The notes under the pieces are model-generated. The model did no database searches. It saw only the letters and a program-made list of their open reading frames with translations, and was not told the DNA's origin. Source: Clostridiales bacterium (GTDB lineage: Bacteria > Bacillota > Clostridia > Christensenellales > Aristaeellaceae). Taken from it: 8,763 nucleotides of DNA. Below are positions 1 through 6,263 of the stretch, piece after piece. A program made the position numbers and the translations under genes. Location: NCBI GenBank assembly GCA_004552515.1, contig SFOF01000079.1, positions 1 through 8,763 on the forward strand. The letters are read 5' to 3'. How positions within the stretch are numbered: the first letter of the stretch is position 1; every line of letters begins with the position of its first letter.

Positions 1-367
1 TGCACAGATAGGTGCCGCGAAAATTGACGCTGAACACCCGGTCGATCTCCTCGGGCCGCATTTCCTCAAAGCGCCCCTTGACCGTCAGTCCCGCGTTGGC
101 GACGAACGCATCCAGCCGCCCGAAGAGCGCCTCATGCCGCTCGAACAGCGCCGCCGCTTCCTCCGGCCTGGACAAATCGGCGCGAACAATCTCGCAGCGC
201 CGCCCCATGGCCTGAATCTCCTGCCTGACTGCCTGCGCACGCTCCACGCTGCCGTTGCAATGGACGGTTACGTCATAGCCCGCCTCCGCCAGCGTCAGCG
301 CCACCGCGCGCCCGATGCCCATGCCCGCGCCCGTCACCAGCGCGGTTTTTCCTTCATTGCCGTTCAT
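1..367 (-). CDS. Short-chain dehydrogenase/reductase, N-terminal half (cut by window edge)
   Basis: This is an NAD(P)-dependent oxidoreductase of the classical SDR family, probably cytoplasmic. The 122 visible residues hold the Rossmann nucleotide-binding half: the TGAGMGIG glycine motif at residues 12-19, NAG at 91-93, and SVNFRG around 113-118. Classical SDRs are about 250 residues, so roughly half is present and the catalytic Ser-Tyr-Lys residues lie beyond the left edge. No stop or frameshift interrupts the visible part. The start is the ATG at 367-365, preceded at 7 bases by GGAGGG, which lies inside the last codons of the upstream glycosidase gene. Only 3 bases separate that gene's stop from this start, so translation is probably coupled. 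The substrate is not readable; the context suggests a sugar, a sugar acid or a polyol released by the glycosidase. The family is near certain, the specific reaction unknown. Confidence 0.93.
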   Translation of the reverse strand, partial: MNGNEGKTALVTGAGMGIGRAVALTLAEAGYDVTVHCNGSVERAQAVRQEIQAMGRRCEIVRADLSRPEEAAALFERHEALFGRLDAFVANAGLTVKGRFEEMRPEEIDRVFSVNFRGTYLC

Positions 368-370
368 GTC

Positions 371-2224
371 TCATCCCTCCGCGCCGCCGGTCATGCGGTA
401 GTCCTCCGGCGCAAGCTGCGTTCCGTCCTCCATGCAATAGGGCCGGTCTGAAAAGTTCACCGTCACGGCTGTGCCGTCCGAAAAGACGGTGCGCTGGACG
501 AGCTTATCGTCCGTCAGATACTCAAAATCGATCATGGCCTCCCAGCCGACGCGCCGGGCCACGGCGCACGCGCGCTTCTGCGAGGCCAGCACGCGTTCAC
601 GAATCAGCGGCCACTCGCCCGTGTGGAAGGAGTACAGCGGCGGCGTGCCGTAGAGCGCGTTGAACAGATCGCGGCGCGGCAGCAGCTCCATGCAGCAGTT
701 CGAGCTGTCGCCCCAATACCAGTAGCTCACCGTGCAGTCGTGATACACCATCTCCCACAGCGGCGCGCGATAGGCCGGATTGAGCATGAAGCGATCGAAA
801 ACCGGCTCGTGCTCGCCTTCGGCATAGAGATGCGCCTTCCTGCGGCCGGATTCCAGATAATTGATGCGATACTGCTGCGGGCTCATGCGTCCCTCGGCAT
901 AGCACAGCGCCGGCACGCAGAACTCCACGCCCTCCTCCGTGCCGGACACAAGTCCCGCGTCCAGCATACTTTGCAGCGTGTCCACGATGGGCGCGCGGGA
1001 TTCGCGCCGCGTCATCGGGTGCGCCGGACTGTAACACGCCTGAAGCCCGCCGCCGATCACGTCGATGAACCACGCGTCGCAGCCATAACGTTTCGCGTAT
1101 TCGCCCACCTCACGGCGCGCCGCAATGGCCGCGCGCCGCGCGCACATGCTGTTCTGCGCGTGCATCACGCCGTCCGTGCCGCGCAGCGCCCACGCGCCGC
1201 ACAAACTGCCGTCGCGGTTCACGCGCACATCCTGCGGCCAGCCGTGCGCGCGCCGCTCGGTGTAATCGCACTCGCGAATGCGGAATTTCGGAATCAGCGG
1301 CACGACGTCGCCGGGCAGTATATCCGAGAAATTGTCGTATTTCGTCACCAGATAGCCCAGATGGGACAGCCCTTCGGACGCGCGGCAGTCGTCTCTAAAG
1401 AACAGCCCGACGATCGCCCGTTCCAGTCCGGCGCTCTTCATGTCGGCCATGACGCGCAGCACGTTTTCATGGTTGTCCAGATCGAACTCGGCGGTCGATT
1501 CGGAATACATGGCCTTTTCGTAATCGTCGTGCCACAGCCACACGTCCGCCGCGCCGATCAGCCGATCCAGTTGCGGCGCCTGCGCCCGCTTTTCCCTCAG
1601 CGTCACGACCAGCCCCTGCGCCTGCCTGTAGGCGCGATACGCCCGGCAGGCCGCGGCCAGGCCGCCCGTCTCGCCGGCGAAATAGCGCACGACGCGCTCA
1701 TAGCCGAAGCGCCCCTCCTGCGCCGTCCACTGGATAAACGGCTGCAAGAGTCCTTCCGCGTTCCTCCGCCGGCAGACGATCACATCGGAGGGATCCTCGA
1801 TCGCCGTCACCAGCCAGCTCGCGCCGCGCGTCAGGCCGGTCATGCCCATGCACTGCGACACCGACCAGCCCGCCGCGTCCTCGGGGATCACCCGCACCTC
1901 AGGGTCGTCCACCGGGAAGGCAAAGCCGCCGCCGATGGGCAGCAGCGCCGTATCGCCGGCCTGCACCTGCGTCGCGCCCGGATAGGCCAGCGTCTCGGGG
2001 CAGCCCTCGCCCGAAAGGCGCAGCTCCACGCCGTTTTCCAGCACGATAAGCCGCGCCGAAAACGAAATGCCGTCCGCGCCCGTCACGCGAAAGGATATTC
2101 CGCACTCATCCTCCCGGATATCCGCCGCCGAAAAGCCAATCGCGCGCTGCTCAAACCAGAGCGCGCCGCATCCAAACCCGAAGGACGCGTCCTCATCCAG
2201 CCGCAGCCTGATTTTTTCACTCAT
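371..2224 (-). CDS. Cytoplasmic glycoside hydrolase related to GH101/GH129
   Basis: A 617-residue protein that fits, from memory of the family pattern, the glycosyl hydrolases related to GH101 (Pfam Glyco_hydro_129 type). Characterised GH129 enzymes remove alpha-N-acetylgalactosamine; the substrate here is not proven. Visible landmarks are a beta-rich N-terminal domain (about 1-215), WLWHDD at 229-234, YLVTKYDNFSDILPG at 291-305, FIDV at 386-389, HPMTR at 402-406, SGTEEG at 427-432, APLWEMVYHDC at 487-497, YWYWGDSSN at 501-509, LYGTPP at 524-529, and a small C-terminal beta region. By analogy with the clan, D388 is the candidate nucleophile and E430 the candidate acid/base. There is no signal peptide, so it should act on imported substrate. 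The start is the ATG at 2224, with GGAGG 7 bases upstream; an in-frame GTG at 2269 overlaps a promoter -10 box and is unlikely. It follows the transporter genes and is coupled to the dehydrogenase. It could instead belong to a neighbouring uncharacterised family such as DUF5696. Confidence 0.8.
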   Translation of the reverse strand: MSEKIRLRLDEDASFGFGCGALWFEQRAIGFSAADIREDECGISFRVTGADGISFSARLIVLENGVELRLSGEGCPETLAYPGATQVQAGDTALLPIGGGFAFPVDDPEVRVIPEDAAGWSVSQCMGMTGLTRGASWLVTAIEDPSDVIVCRRRNAEGLLQPFIQWTAQEGRFGYERVVRYFAGETGGLAAACRAYRAYRQAQGLVVTLREKRAQAPQLDRLIGAADVWLWHDDYEKAMYSESTAEFDLDNHENVLRVMADMKSAGLERAIVGLFFRDDCRASEGLSHLGYLVTKYDNFSDILPGDVVPLIPKFRIRECDYTERRAHGWPQDVRVNRDGSLCGAWALRGTDGVMHAQNSMCARRAAIAARREVGEYAKRYGCDAWFIDVIGGGLQACYSPAHPMTRRESRAPIVDTLQSMLDAGLVSGTEEGVEFCVPALCYAEGRMSPQQYRINYLESGRRKAHLYAEGEHEPVFDRFMLNPAYRAPLWEMVYHDCTVSYWYWGDSSNCCMELLPRRDLFNALYGTPPLYSFHTGEWPLIRERVLASQKRACAVARRVGWEAMIDFEYLTDDKLVQRTVFSDGTAVTVNFSDRPYCMEDGTQLAPEDYRMTGGAEG

Positions 2225-2259
2225 CCGATTTCCTCCATTTTGCCGCTTTCTATAATAAA

Positions 2260-2288
2260 AGTTTAACACGGCGATCCATGGCCGTCAA
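2260..2288 (-). promoter_or_regulatory. Internal sigma-A type promoter upstream of the glycosidase gene
   Basis: On the minus strand, TTGACG (2288-2283) and TAAACT (2265-2260) are separated by exactly 17 bases. The -10 box is preceded by TGT, which makes it an extended -10. Transcription would start near 2253, leaving a leader of about 30 bases that contains the GGAGG site of the glycosidase gene. An AT-rich stretch at about 2306-2325 lies where an UP element would be. The spacer holds an imperfect palindrome (GGCCATGGATCGCC, 10 of 14 positions symmetrical) that could be an operator. The promoter would let the glycosidase and dehydrogenase genes be expressed apart from the transporter. Confidence 0.62.
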
Positions 2289-2348
2289 TCCCGTTCCGCG
2301 CGGCACTAAAAATATTTTATCATCGCTTTTTCAGCGCTCATCGTAAAG

Positions 2349-2377
2349 GGAGCCCGCGCCGCCGGGACGCGAGCTCC
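2349..2377 (-). terminator. Hairpin after the binding-protein gene, partial terminator or attenuator
   Basis: A 10-bp GC-rich stem (2349-2358 pairing with 2368-2377, loop of 9) lies 19 bases past the binding-protein stop. On the minus strand the single imperfect pair is a G-U wobble; on the plus strand it would be a C-A mismatch, so the structure favours minus-strand RNA. Only TTTA follows, so termination is probably incomplete. Such hairpins commonly keep binding-protein mRNA abundant while limiting read-through to downstream genes. Confidence 0.5.
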
Positions 2378-2395
2378 GCTTTTGGGGCTATAGAA

Positions 2396-4087
2396 TTACT
2401 TCGCCATGTTCGCCTGATAGGCCTCGTACGCTCTGGCGTAGAAATCGACCAGCTCCTGCGCGCCCATGTCCTCCAGTTCCTTCATATAGCTGTCGAACTC
2501 CTCGATCGGGCGCACGCCGGTGATGAACTTGGCCGTTTCCGTCTCAACGTGCGGCTCGATCATGGTGCGCAGCTCGTTAATGCGGATGGACTCGTCCTCG
2601 GTAAAGTAGGTGATGTTGGGATAGACCTCTGTGGTCAGATAGGGCATGGCGTTCTTCTCGCGGCTCATGCGCCAGCAGTCGTCGCCGTAATCCTCGCGAT
2701 AGACCTTGCCGACCGTCTCCAGACCGGCCATTTCCTGCATCAGCCACACGGAGCCGTGAGAGCCGTCGTTGGGATTGATGTCCTTGCGGTAGCCGAAGGT
2801 TTCGGAGCCGCCCCAGGGCGCGATGGTGGAGCAGATGGCCGCGAAGGTGCTGGGATATTTGCCGCTAGCCACGTCCTCAAAGAAATACTTGGTGTTGCTG
2901 CCCTCTTCAAAGCTCCAGCCGCCGATCATGCCCAGCGTGTCCTCGGACTGCGACCACGGGCCGGACCACTTGTACAGGCCGCCCTTGTTGCTGAAGAAGA
3001 AATCGGCGATGCGGACGAGCAGCTCGGGGTGCTCGGTCGCAGCAGAAAATACCATGCCGCCGATATTCACCGTCGCGCCGTTCACATAGAAGGCCTTGTC
3101 GTTCTGCGCGCTGGAAAGCGGCTTCGCGTGCGCCCACTGCTGGAAATCGGCCTTCTCGGGCAGCTGCAAAAACGGCGCGCCGGTGCCGGAAGCCACGGCC
3201 TTGCCCTCGGCCATCTGCGCATTGACCGCGGTGCCCTCGAGCGTGAAGAAATCGGCGGAAATGAGGCCCTCGTCGTAATACTGCTTCATCAGCTTGAGCA
3301 TTTCGACATAGCCCGCGTCCAGCGCCGGAATGACGACTTTGCCGTCCTTCAGCGCGGCCTGAATGCCGGCGCCGTCCATCGTGACATAGCCCAGCGCGGT
3401 CAGCAGATAGGCGCGGGGATCATTGCCGTTCACGGAGCCGTTGAGCGGCACAGAGTCGGGATTCTCGGCCTTGAAGGCGCGCAGCATCTCGGTGAACTGG
3501 TCGAGCGTCTCGGGCAGCGCGATGCCCTTTTCGTTCAGCCAGGCCTCCTTCACGAACAGCTTCGGGCCGTAGCCGATGTCCTCGATGTAGTCAAACACAG
3601 AGTAAACACCGCCGTCGGGCGCGGTGATGAGGGGACGCACCTCGGGGAACTGCTCCATCACCTTGAGCATGTTGGGCGCGTATTCCTCGGTGAGATAGGG
3701 CGCGATGTTCAGCAGCTGCTTTTCAACCGAGCCGTAGCGGATCAGCTTGGTGGTGTCCAGGCCGAAGCCGATCAGGATATCCGGAAGATCGCCGGACACC
3801 ATCATGAGGTTCAGCCGCTCCTCCTGCGCGCTCTGCAAGACGTGCTCCACCTGGAGATCGATGTTCATGGCCCTGCGCATATACTCCCACAGCCAGATGT
3901 CCTCGGGCTTGCTGGGATAGGAGTCGGACTGCGTGGAGATCAGCGTCACGGTGACCTTCTCGCCGTCCTTGACGATGGGCAGTTCGCTGTCCATGTTCAT
4001 GTACGCCGGAGCGGCCAGAGCGCCCGTCGCGACCATGAGCAGAACCAGCGTCAGGGAAAGAATCTTCCAGAGAGTCTTGTGGGTCAT
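2396..4087 (-). CDS. Extracellular sugar-binding protein of an Lpl-type ABC importer
   Basis: A 563-residue solute-binding protein that captures a sugar or oligosaccharide outside the membrane and delivers it to the two permeases encoded just upstream. Residues 1-25 form a signal peptide with Lys4 and Lys8, a hydrophobic core and a likely cleavage after ALA (23-25). Family features include GDLPDIL at 99-105, a PETLDQF segment after NEKGIALP, and a C-terminus of the ITGVRPIEEFDSYMKELE type usual in LplA-like proteins. The length matches the family, which is longer than maltose-type binding proteins. The start is the ATG at 4087, with AGGAGA 6 bases upstream. The oddity is that there is no lipobox cysteine: the only cysteines lie far into the mature protein, although this class is usually a lipoprotein in Gram-positive cells. 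The class is clear; the ligand is unknown. Confidence 0.92.
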   Translation of the reverse strand: MTHKTLWKILSLTLVLLMVATGALAAPAYMNMDSELPIVKDGEKVTVTLISTQSDSYPSKPEDIWLWEYMRRAMNIDLQVEHVLQSAQEERLNLMMVSGDLPDILIGFGLDTTKLIRYGSVEKQLLNIAPYLTEEYAPNMLKVMEQFPEVRPLITAPDGGVYSVFDYIEDIGYGPKLFVKEAWLNEKGIALPETLDQFTEMLRAFKAENPDSVPLNGSVNGNDPRAYLLTALGYVTMDGAGIQAALKDGKVVIPALDAGYVEMLKLMKQYYDEGLISADFFTLEGTAVNAQMAEGKAVASGTGAPFLQLPEKADFQQWAHAKPLSSAQNDKAFYVNGATVNIGGMVFSAATEHPELLVRIADFFFSNKGGLYKWSGPWSQSEDTLGMIGGWSFEEGSNTKYFFEDVASGKYPSTFAAICSTIAPWGGSETFGYRKDINPNDGSHGSVWLMQEMAGLETVGKVYREDYGDDCWRMSREKNAMPYLTTEVYPNITYFTEDESIRINELRTMIEPHVETETAKFITGVRPIEEFDSYMKELEDMGAQELVDFYARAYEAYQANMAK

Positions 4088-4107
4088 GGGGATTCTCCTT
4101 TCTATTG

Positions 4108-4124
4108 AACGGCATAATGCCGTT
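4108..4124 (-). other. Perfect inverted repeat (intercistronic hairpin) before the binding-protein gene
   Basis: AACGGCAT and ATGCCGTT flank a single base in the 54-base gap between the second permease and the binding-protein gene. As RNA it would fold as a 6-7 bp stem with a small loop. No T-run follows, so it is not a terminator. It ends 20 bases before the binding-protein start, where it could act as a processing site or a 5' stabiliser that raises binding-protein output over permease output. An operator role cannot be excluded. Confidence 0.5.
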
Positions 4125-4141
4125 TCATTTCGCGATGCGGC

Positions 4142-5050
4142 TCATCCCTTCAGCGCGCCGATCATGACGCCCCTGACGAAATGCTTCTGCACGAAGGGAT
4201 AGGCGATCAGCAGCGGCGCGGCGGCAATAAATATGATGGCGTATTTCATCGCCTCGGCCATGTAGGCCAGGCGCGCCGCGTCGGCCAGCATTTCGGGATC
4301 GTCGGTCAGCGCCGCGTCCATGACGGCCTGCTGGCTTTGCAGGAGCAGGCTGCGCAGCACCAGCTGGAGCGGCTGATAATCGACGTTCGATACATAGATG
4401 AGCGCATTGAAGAATTCGTTCCAGCGCCCCACGCCGTAATACAGCGCCATGACGGCGATGATCGAGCCGGACAGCGGCAGCGCGATCGAGAAGAACATCC
4501 TCATTTCGCTCGCGCCGTCGATGCGCGCCGATTCAAACAGCGAATCGGGCAGCGTGGACTGGAAGAACGAGCGCGTCACGATGATATTGTACACGCTCAC
4601 GCTGCCCAGCACAATCAGCGTATACGCCCTGTTGAGCAGGCCGACCTTCTTTACGATCAGATAGGTCGGGATCAGACCGCCGCCAAAGTACATCGTGATG
4701 AGGCAGAACGTCATCAGGATCGCGCGGCCGGGCAGATCCTTCTTGCTCAGCACATAGGCCGAGGGGATGGTCAGCGCGAGGCTCAATAGCGTGCCCAGCA
4801 CCGTATAGACGATTGTGTTGCGATAGCCCAGCCAGATGCGCGCGTCCTTCATGATGTTCTGATAGGCCTCCAGCGTCGGCCGGACGGGAAACAGCTTCAC
4901 GCTGCCCTGCGCGATGGCGTAGGGATCGGACACGGACGCAATCAATACGAAATACAGCGGATAAAACAGTATGAGCGTCAGTATCGCCAGCAGCGCGATG
5001 TTGACCGCGTCAAACGCCGCGTCGGCGCGCGTTCTCTTGATTTTGTTCAT
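4142..5050 (-). CDS. ABC sugar importer permease, LplC/YtcP type
   Basis: A 302-residue inner-membrane permease that forms the translocation pore with the LplB-type partner encoded 11 bases upstream. It has about six hydrophobic segments, beginning near residues 15-40. The ATPase-docking EAA loop reads ESARIDGASEMRMFFSIALP at residues 173-192, with the conserved internal glycine. The C-terminus, QKHFVRGVMIGALKG, is the hallmark ending of the carbohydrate-type (COG0395) permeases related to YtcP and LplC. The start is the ATG at 5050, with AGGAGG 7 bases upstream. Length and motifs are normal for the family. The substrate cannot be told from the permease alone. Confidence 0.93.
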   Translation of the reverse strand: MNKIKRTRADAAFDAVNIALLAILTLILFYPLYFVLIASVSDPYAIAQGSVKLFPVRPTLEAYQNIMKDARIWLGYRNTIVYTVLGTLLSLALTIPSAYVLSKKDLPGRAILMTFCLITMYFGGGLIPTYLIVKKVGLLNRAYTLIVLGSVSVYNIIVTRSFFQSTLPDSLFESARIDGASEMRMFFSIALPLSGSIIAVMALYYGVGRWNEFFNALIYVSNVDYQPLQLVLRSLLLQSQQAVMDAALTDDPEMLADAARLAYMAEAMKYAIIFIAAAPLLIAYPFVQKHFVRGVMIGALKG

Positions 5051-5061
5051 GCTTCTTCCTC

Positions 5062-5994
5062 CTACCAGATGCCGATCTCGGACACGCTCTTACAAATTCT
5101 GTTCACCAGGAGGAGAATCAGAATATTCACCACATTGTTGAACAGCCCGATCGCCGCGGAATAGCTGAACTGGCCGCCCTGAAGGCCGATTTCGTAGACG
5201 TAGGTCGATATGATCTGCGACGCGTCCAGATTGAGCGCGTTCTGCATCAGATAGACCTTCTCAAAGCCGACGGACAGCACGCTGCCGCAGCGCATGATCA
5301 GCATAATGACGATCGTGGGCAGAATCGTGGGGATGTTGATATACCAGATGACCTGAAGGCGATTCGCGCCGTCGATCAGCGAGGCCTCCACCATCTCGCC
5401 CGACACGCCCGAGAGCGCCGCCAGATAGATGATCGCGCCCCAGCCCAGCTCCTGCCATACGCCCGACCACACATATAGATGAGGGAACAGCGTCGGATTG
5501 GAGAGCATATCCTGCCGCACGCCGCCCAGCATCTCAACCAGATTGTTGAATATGCCCGCGCTGCGCGAACAGAACAGCTTCAGCATCGCGCAGATGACCA
5601 CCGTGGAAATAAAGTGCGGCGCGTAGGAGATCATCTGCACCGTCTTTTTGAACTTCTGCGCGCGCAGCTCGTTGAGCATCAGCGCGAATATGATCGCGCA
5701 GGGGAACGTCGCGATGGAATACAGACTGAGCGTCAGCGTGTTCCGAAGCAGCTTGGGAAAGCCGCGGTAGGTCACAAAGCGGACAAAGTGCTTGAACCCC
5801 ACCCACGGGCTGCCCCATATGCCCAAATTCGTCCGGAAATCCTTAAAGGCGATCTGCACGCCGTATATCGGCATATAGTTGAATATGAAAAGATAGACGA
5901 TCAGCGGCAGGATCAGCAGATACAGCTGCCAGTAGCGCCCCGCCAGACGCAGCCTCTGCCTGCGCCGGATTCCAGCCTGAGTTCCCGCGTTCAT
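5062..5994 (-). CDS. ABC sugar importer permease, LplB type
   Basis: A 310-residue permease, first gene of the leftward operon, pairing with the LplC-type permease. After a basic cytoplasmic N-terminus, the first membrane segment (about 22-42) leads into MPIYGVQIAFKDF at 41-53 and GSPWVGFKHF at 61-70, a signature of the COG4209 LplB group. The EAA loop is at about 203-224 (EASLIDGANRLQVIWYINIP). About six membrane segments are expected. The reading frame stays open to an upstream ATG at 6081, but a sigma-A type promoter lies within that extension (6046-6074), so translation must begin downstream of it. The ATG at 5994 was chosen, with AAGGAG 11 bases upstream, slightly far; an in-frame GTG at 6006 would have its Shine-Dalgarno sequence directly abutting. 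No ATPase gene is nearby; related systems use a shared MsmX-type ATPase. Confidence 0.92.
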   Translation of the reverse strand: MNAGTQAGIRRRQRLRLAGRYWQLYLLILPLIVYLFIFNYMPIYGVQIAFKDFRTNLGIWGSPWVGFKHFVRFVTYRGFPKLLRNTLTLSLYSIATFPCAIIFALMLNELRAQKFKKTVQMISYAPHFISTVVICAMLKLFCSRSAGIFNNLVEMLGGVRQDMLSNPTLFPHLYVWSGVWQELGWGAIIYLAALSGVSGEMVEASLIDGANRLQVIWYINIPTILPTIVIMLIMRCGSVLSVGFEKVYLMQNALNLDASQIISTYVYEIGLQGGQFSYSAAIGLFNNVVNILILLLVNRICKSVSEIGIW

Positions 5995-6018
5995 TCGCGC
6001 CCTCACTCCTTCTCTGTC

Positions 6019-6039
6019 GCAGCCGCTTCGCCGGACTGC
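6019..6039 (-). other. Possible 5' leader stem-loop of the importer mRNA
   Basis: On the minus strand, GCAG-T-CCG pairs with CGG-CTGC around a 6-base loop: 7 bp with one bulged T. It begins almost exactly where transcription from the 6046-6074 promoter should start, so the mRNA would begin with a hairpin. Such 5' hairpins can protect a transcript from degradation. The region is GC-rich, so chance is possible. Confidence 0.3.
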
Positions 6040-6045
6040 AAGCAC

Positions 6046-6074
6046 AGTATAACCGCCGCTTAATGTATTTTCAA
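6046..6074 (-). promoter_or_regulatory. Sigma-A type promoter of the importer operon
   Basis: On the minus strand, TTGAAA (6074-6069) and TATACT (6051-6046) are separated by exactly 17 bases. Predicted transcription start is near 6039, giving a leader of about 45 bases before the LplB-type permease ATG at 5994. The nearest CRGACAT heptamer is 11 bases upstream of the -35 box, a position suited to an activator. Confidence 0.75.
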
Positions 6075-6085
6075 TATCCATTTTC

Positions 6086-6158
6086 CGGACATTTCATTCC
6101 AAATCAGACATTTTCAGCTGTTTTGCAATTCCTTTTTTCGGACATCGCGCGATGTCTG
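6086..6158. promoter_or_regulatory. Cluster of four CRGACAT heptamers, candidate regulator binding region
   Basis: CGGACAT occurs at 6086-6092, CAGACAT at 6105-6111, CGGACAT at 6139-6145, and CAGACAT on the opposite strand at 6158-6152. The first two are direct repeats 19 bases apart, with the match extending to CNGACATTT. The last two form an inverted pair. All lie between the divergent -35 boxes (6069-6074 on minus, 6169-6174 on plus), where a regulator could act on both directions. The neighbouring AraC-family protein is the obvious candidate binder, by inference only. Confidence 0.5.
6141..6156. repeat. Perfect 16-bp palindrome GACATCGCGCGATGTC
   Basis: Two 8-base halves are exact reverse complements with no spacer. 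The palindrome ends 12 bases before the -35 box of the regulator promoter and includes two of the four GACAT cores. With no loop it would fold poorly as RNA, which favours a DNA-binding site for a dimer. Confidence 0.6.
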
Positions 6159-6168
6159 TTTTGCGTTA

Positions 6169-6197
6169 TTGACAAATTCCAGTTAAATTGATACTAT
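6169..6197 (+). promoter_or_regulatory. Sigma-A type promoter of the AraC-family regulator gene
   Basis: A consensus TTGACA (6169-6174) is followed after 17 bases by TACTAT (6192-6197), preceded by TGA as an extended -10. Transcription should start near 6204. It is divergent from the importer promoter; the two -35 boxes are 94 bases apart. Confidence 0.8.
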
Positions 6198-6210
6198 GAA
6201 AAGAGAGCCT

Positions 6211-6239
6211 TATTCTTACATTGGCCTATCGTAAGAGTA
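6211..6239 (+). repeat. Inverted repeat in the leader of the regulator gene
   Basis: TATTCTTAC (6211-6219) pairs with GTAAGAGTA (6231-6239) around an 11-base loop: 9 bp including one G-U wobble. In the mRNA it would bury the weak GTAAGAG site in front of the ATG at 6243, which is one reason to prefer the ATG at 6264. As DNA it sits just past the predicted transcription start, where a repressor or the regulator itself could bind. Confidence 0.4.
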
Positions 6240-6263
6240 TCAATGGAAAGAGGCGCGTCATTC

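Noticed and set aside
623..2266. Plus-strand open frame of 547 codons antisense to the glycosidase gene
   Set aside because: It is a shadow of a GC-rich gene: rich in Arg, His, Ala and Gln, with no family-like motifs, while the minus-strand frame carries clear glycosidase motifs, a promoter and a ribosome site.
2549..4108. Plus-strand open frame of 519 codons antisense to the binding-protein gene
   Set aside because: Low-information composition without recognisable domains, and it runs opposite a gene with signal peptide and family hallmarks.
6000..6240. Catabolite-repression (cre) site
   Set aside because: Looked for TGNAANCGNTNNCA-like sequences around the divergent promoters and saw none convincing.
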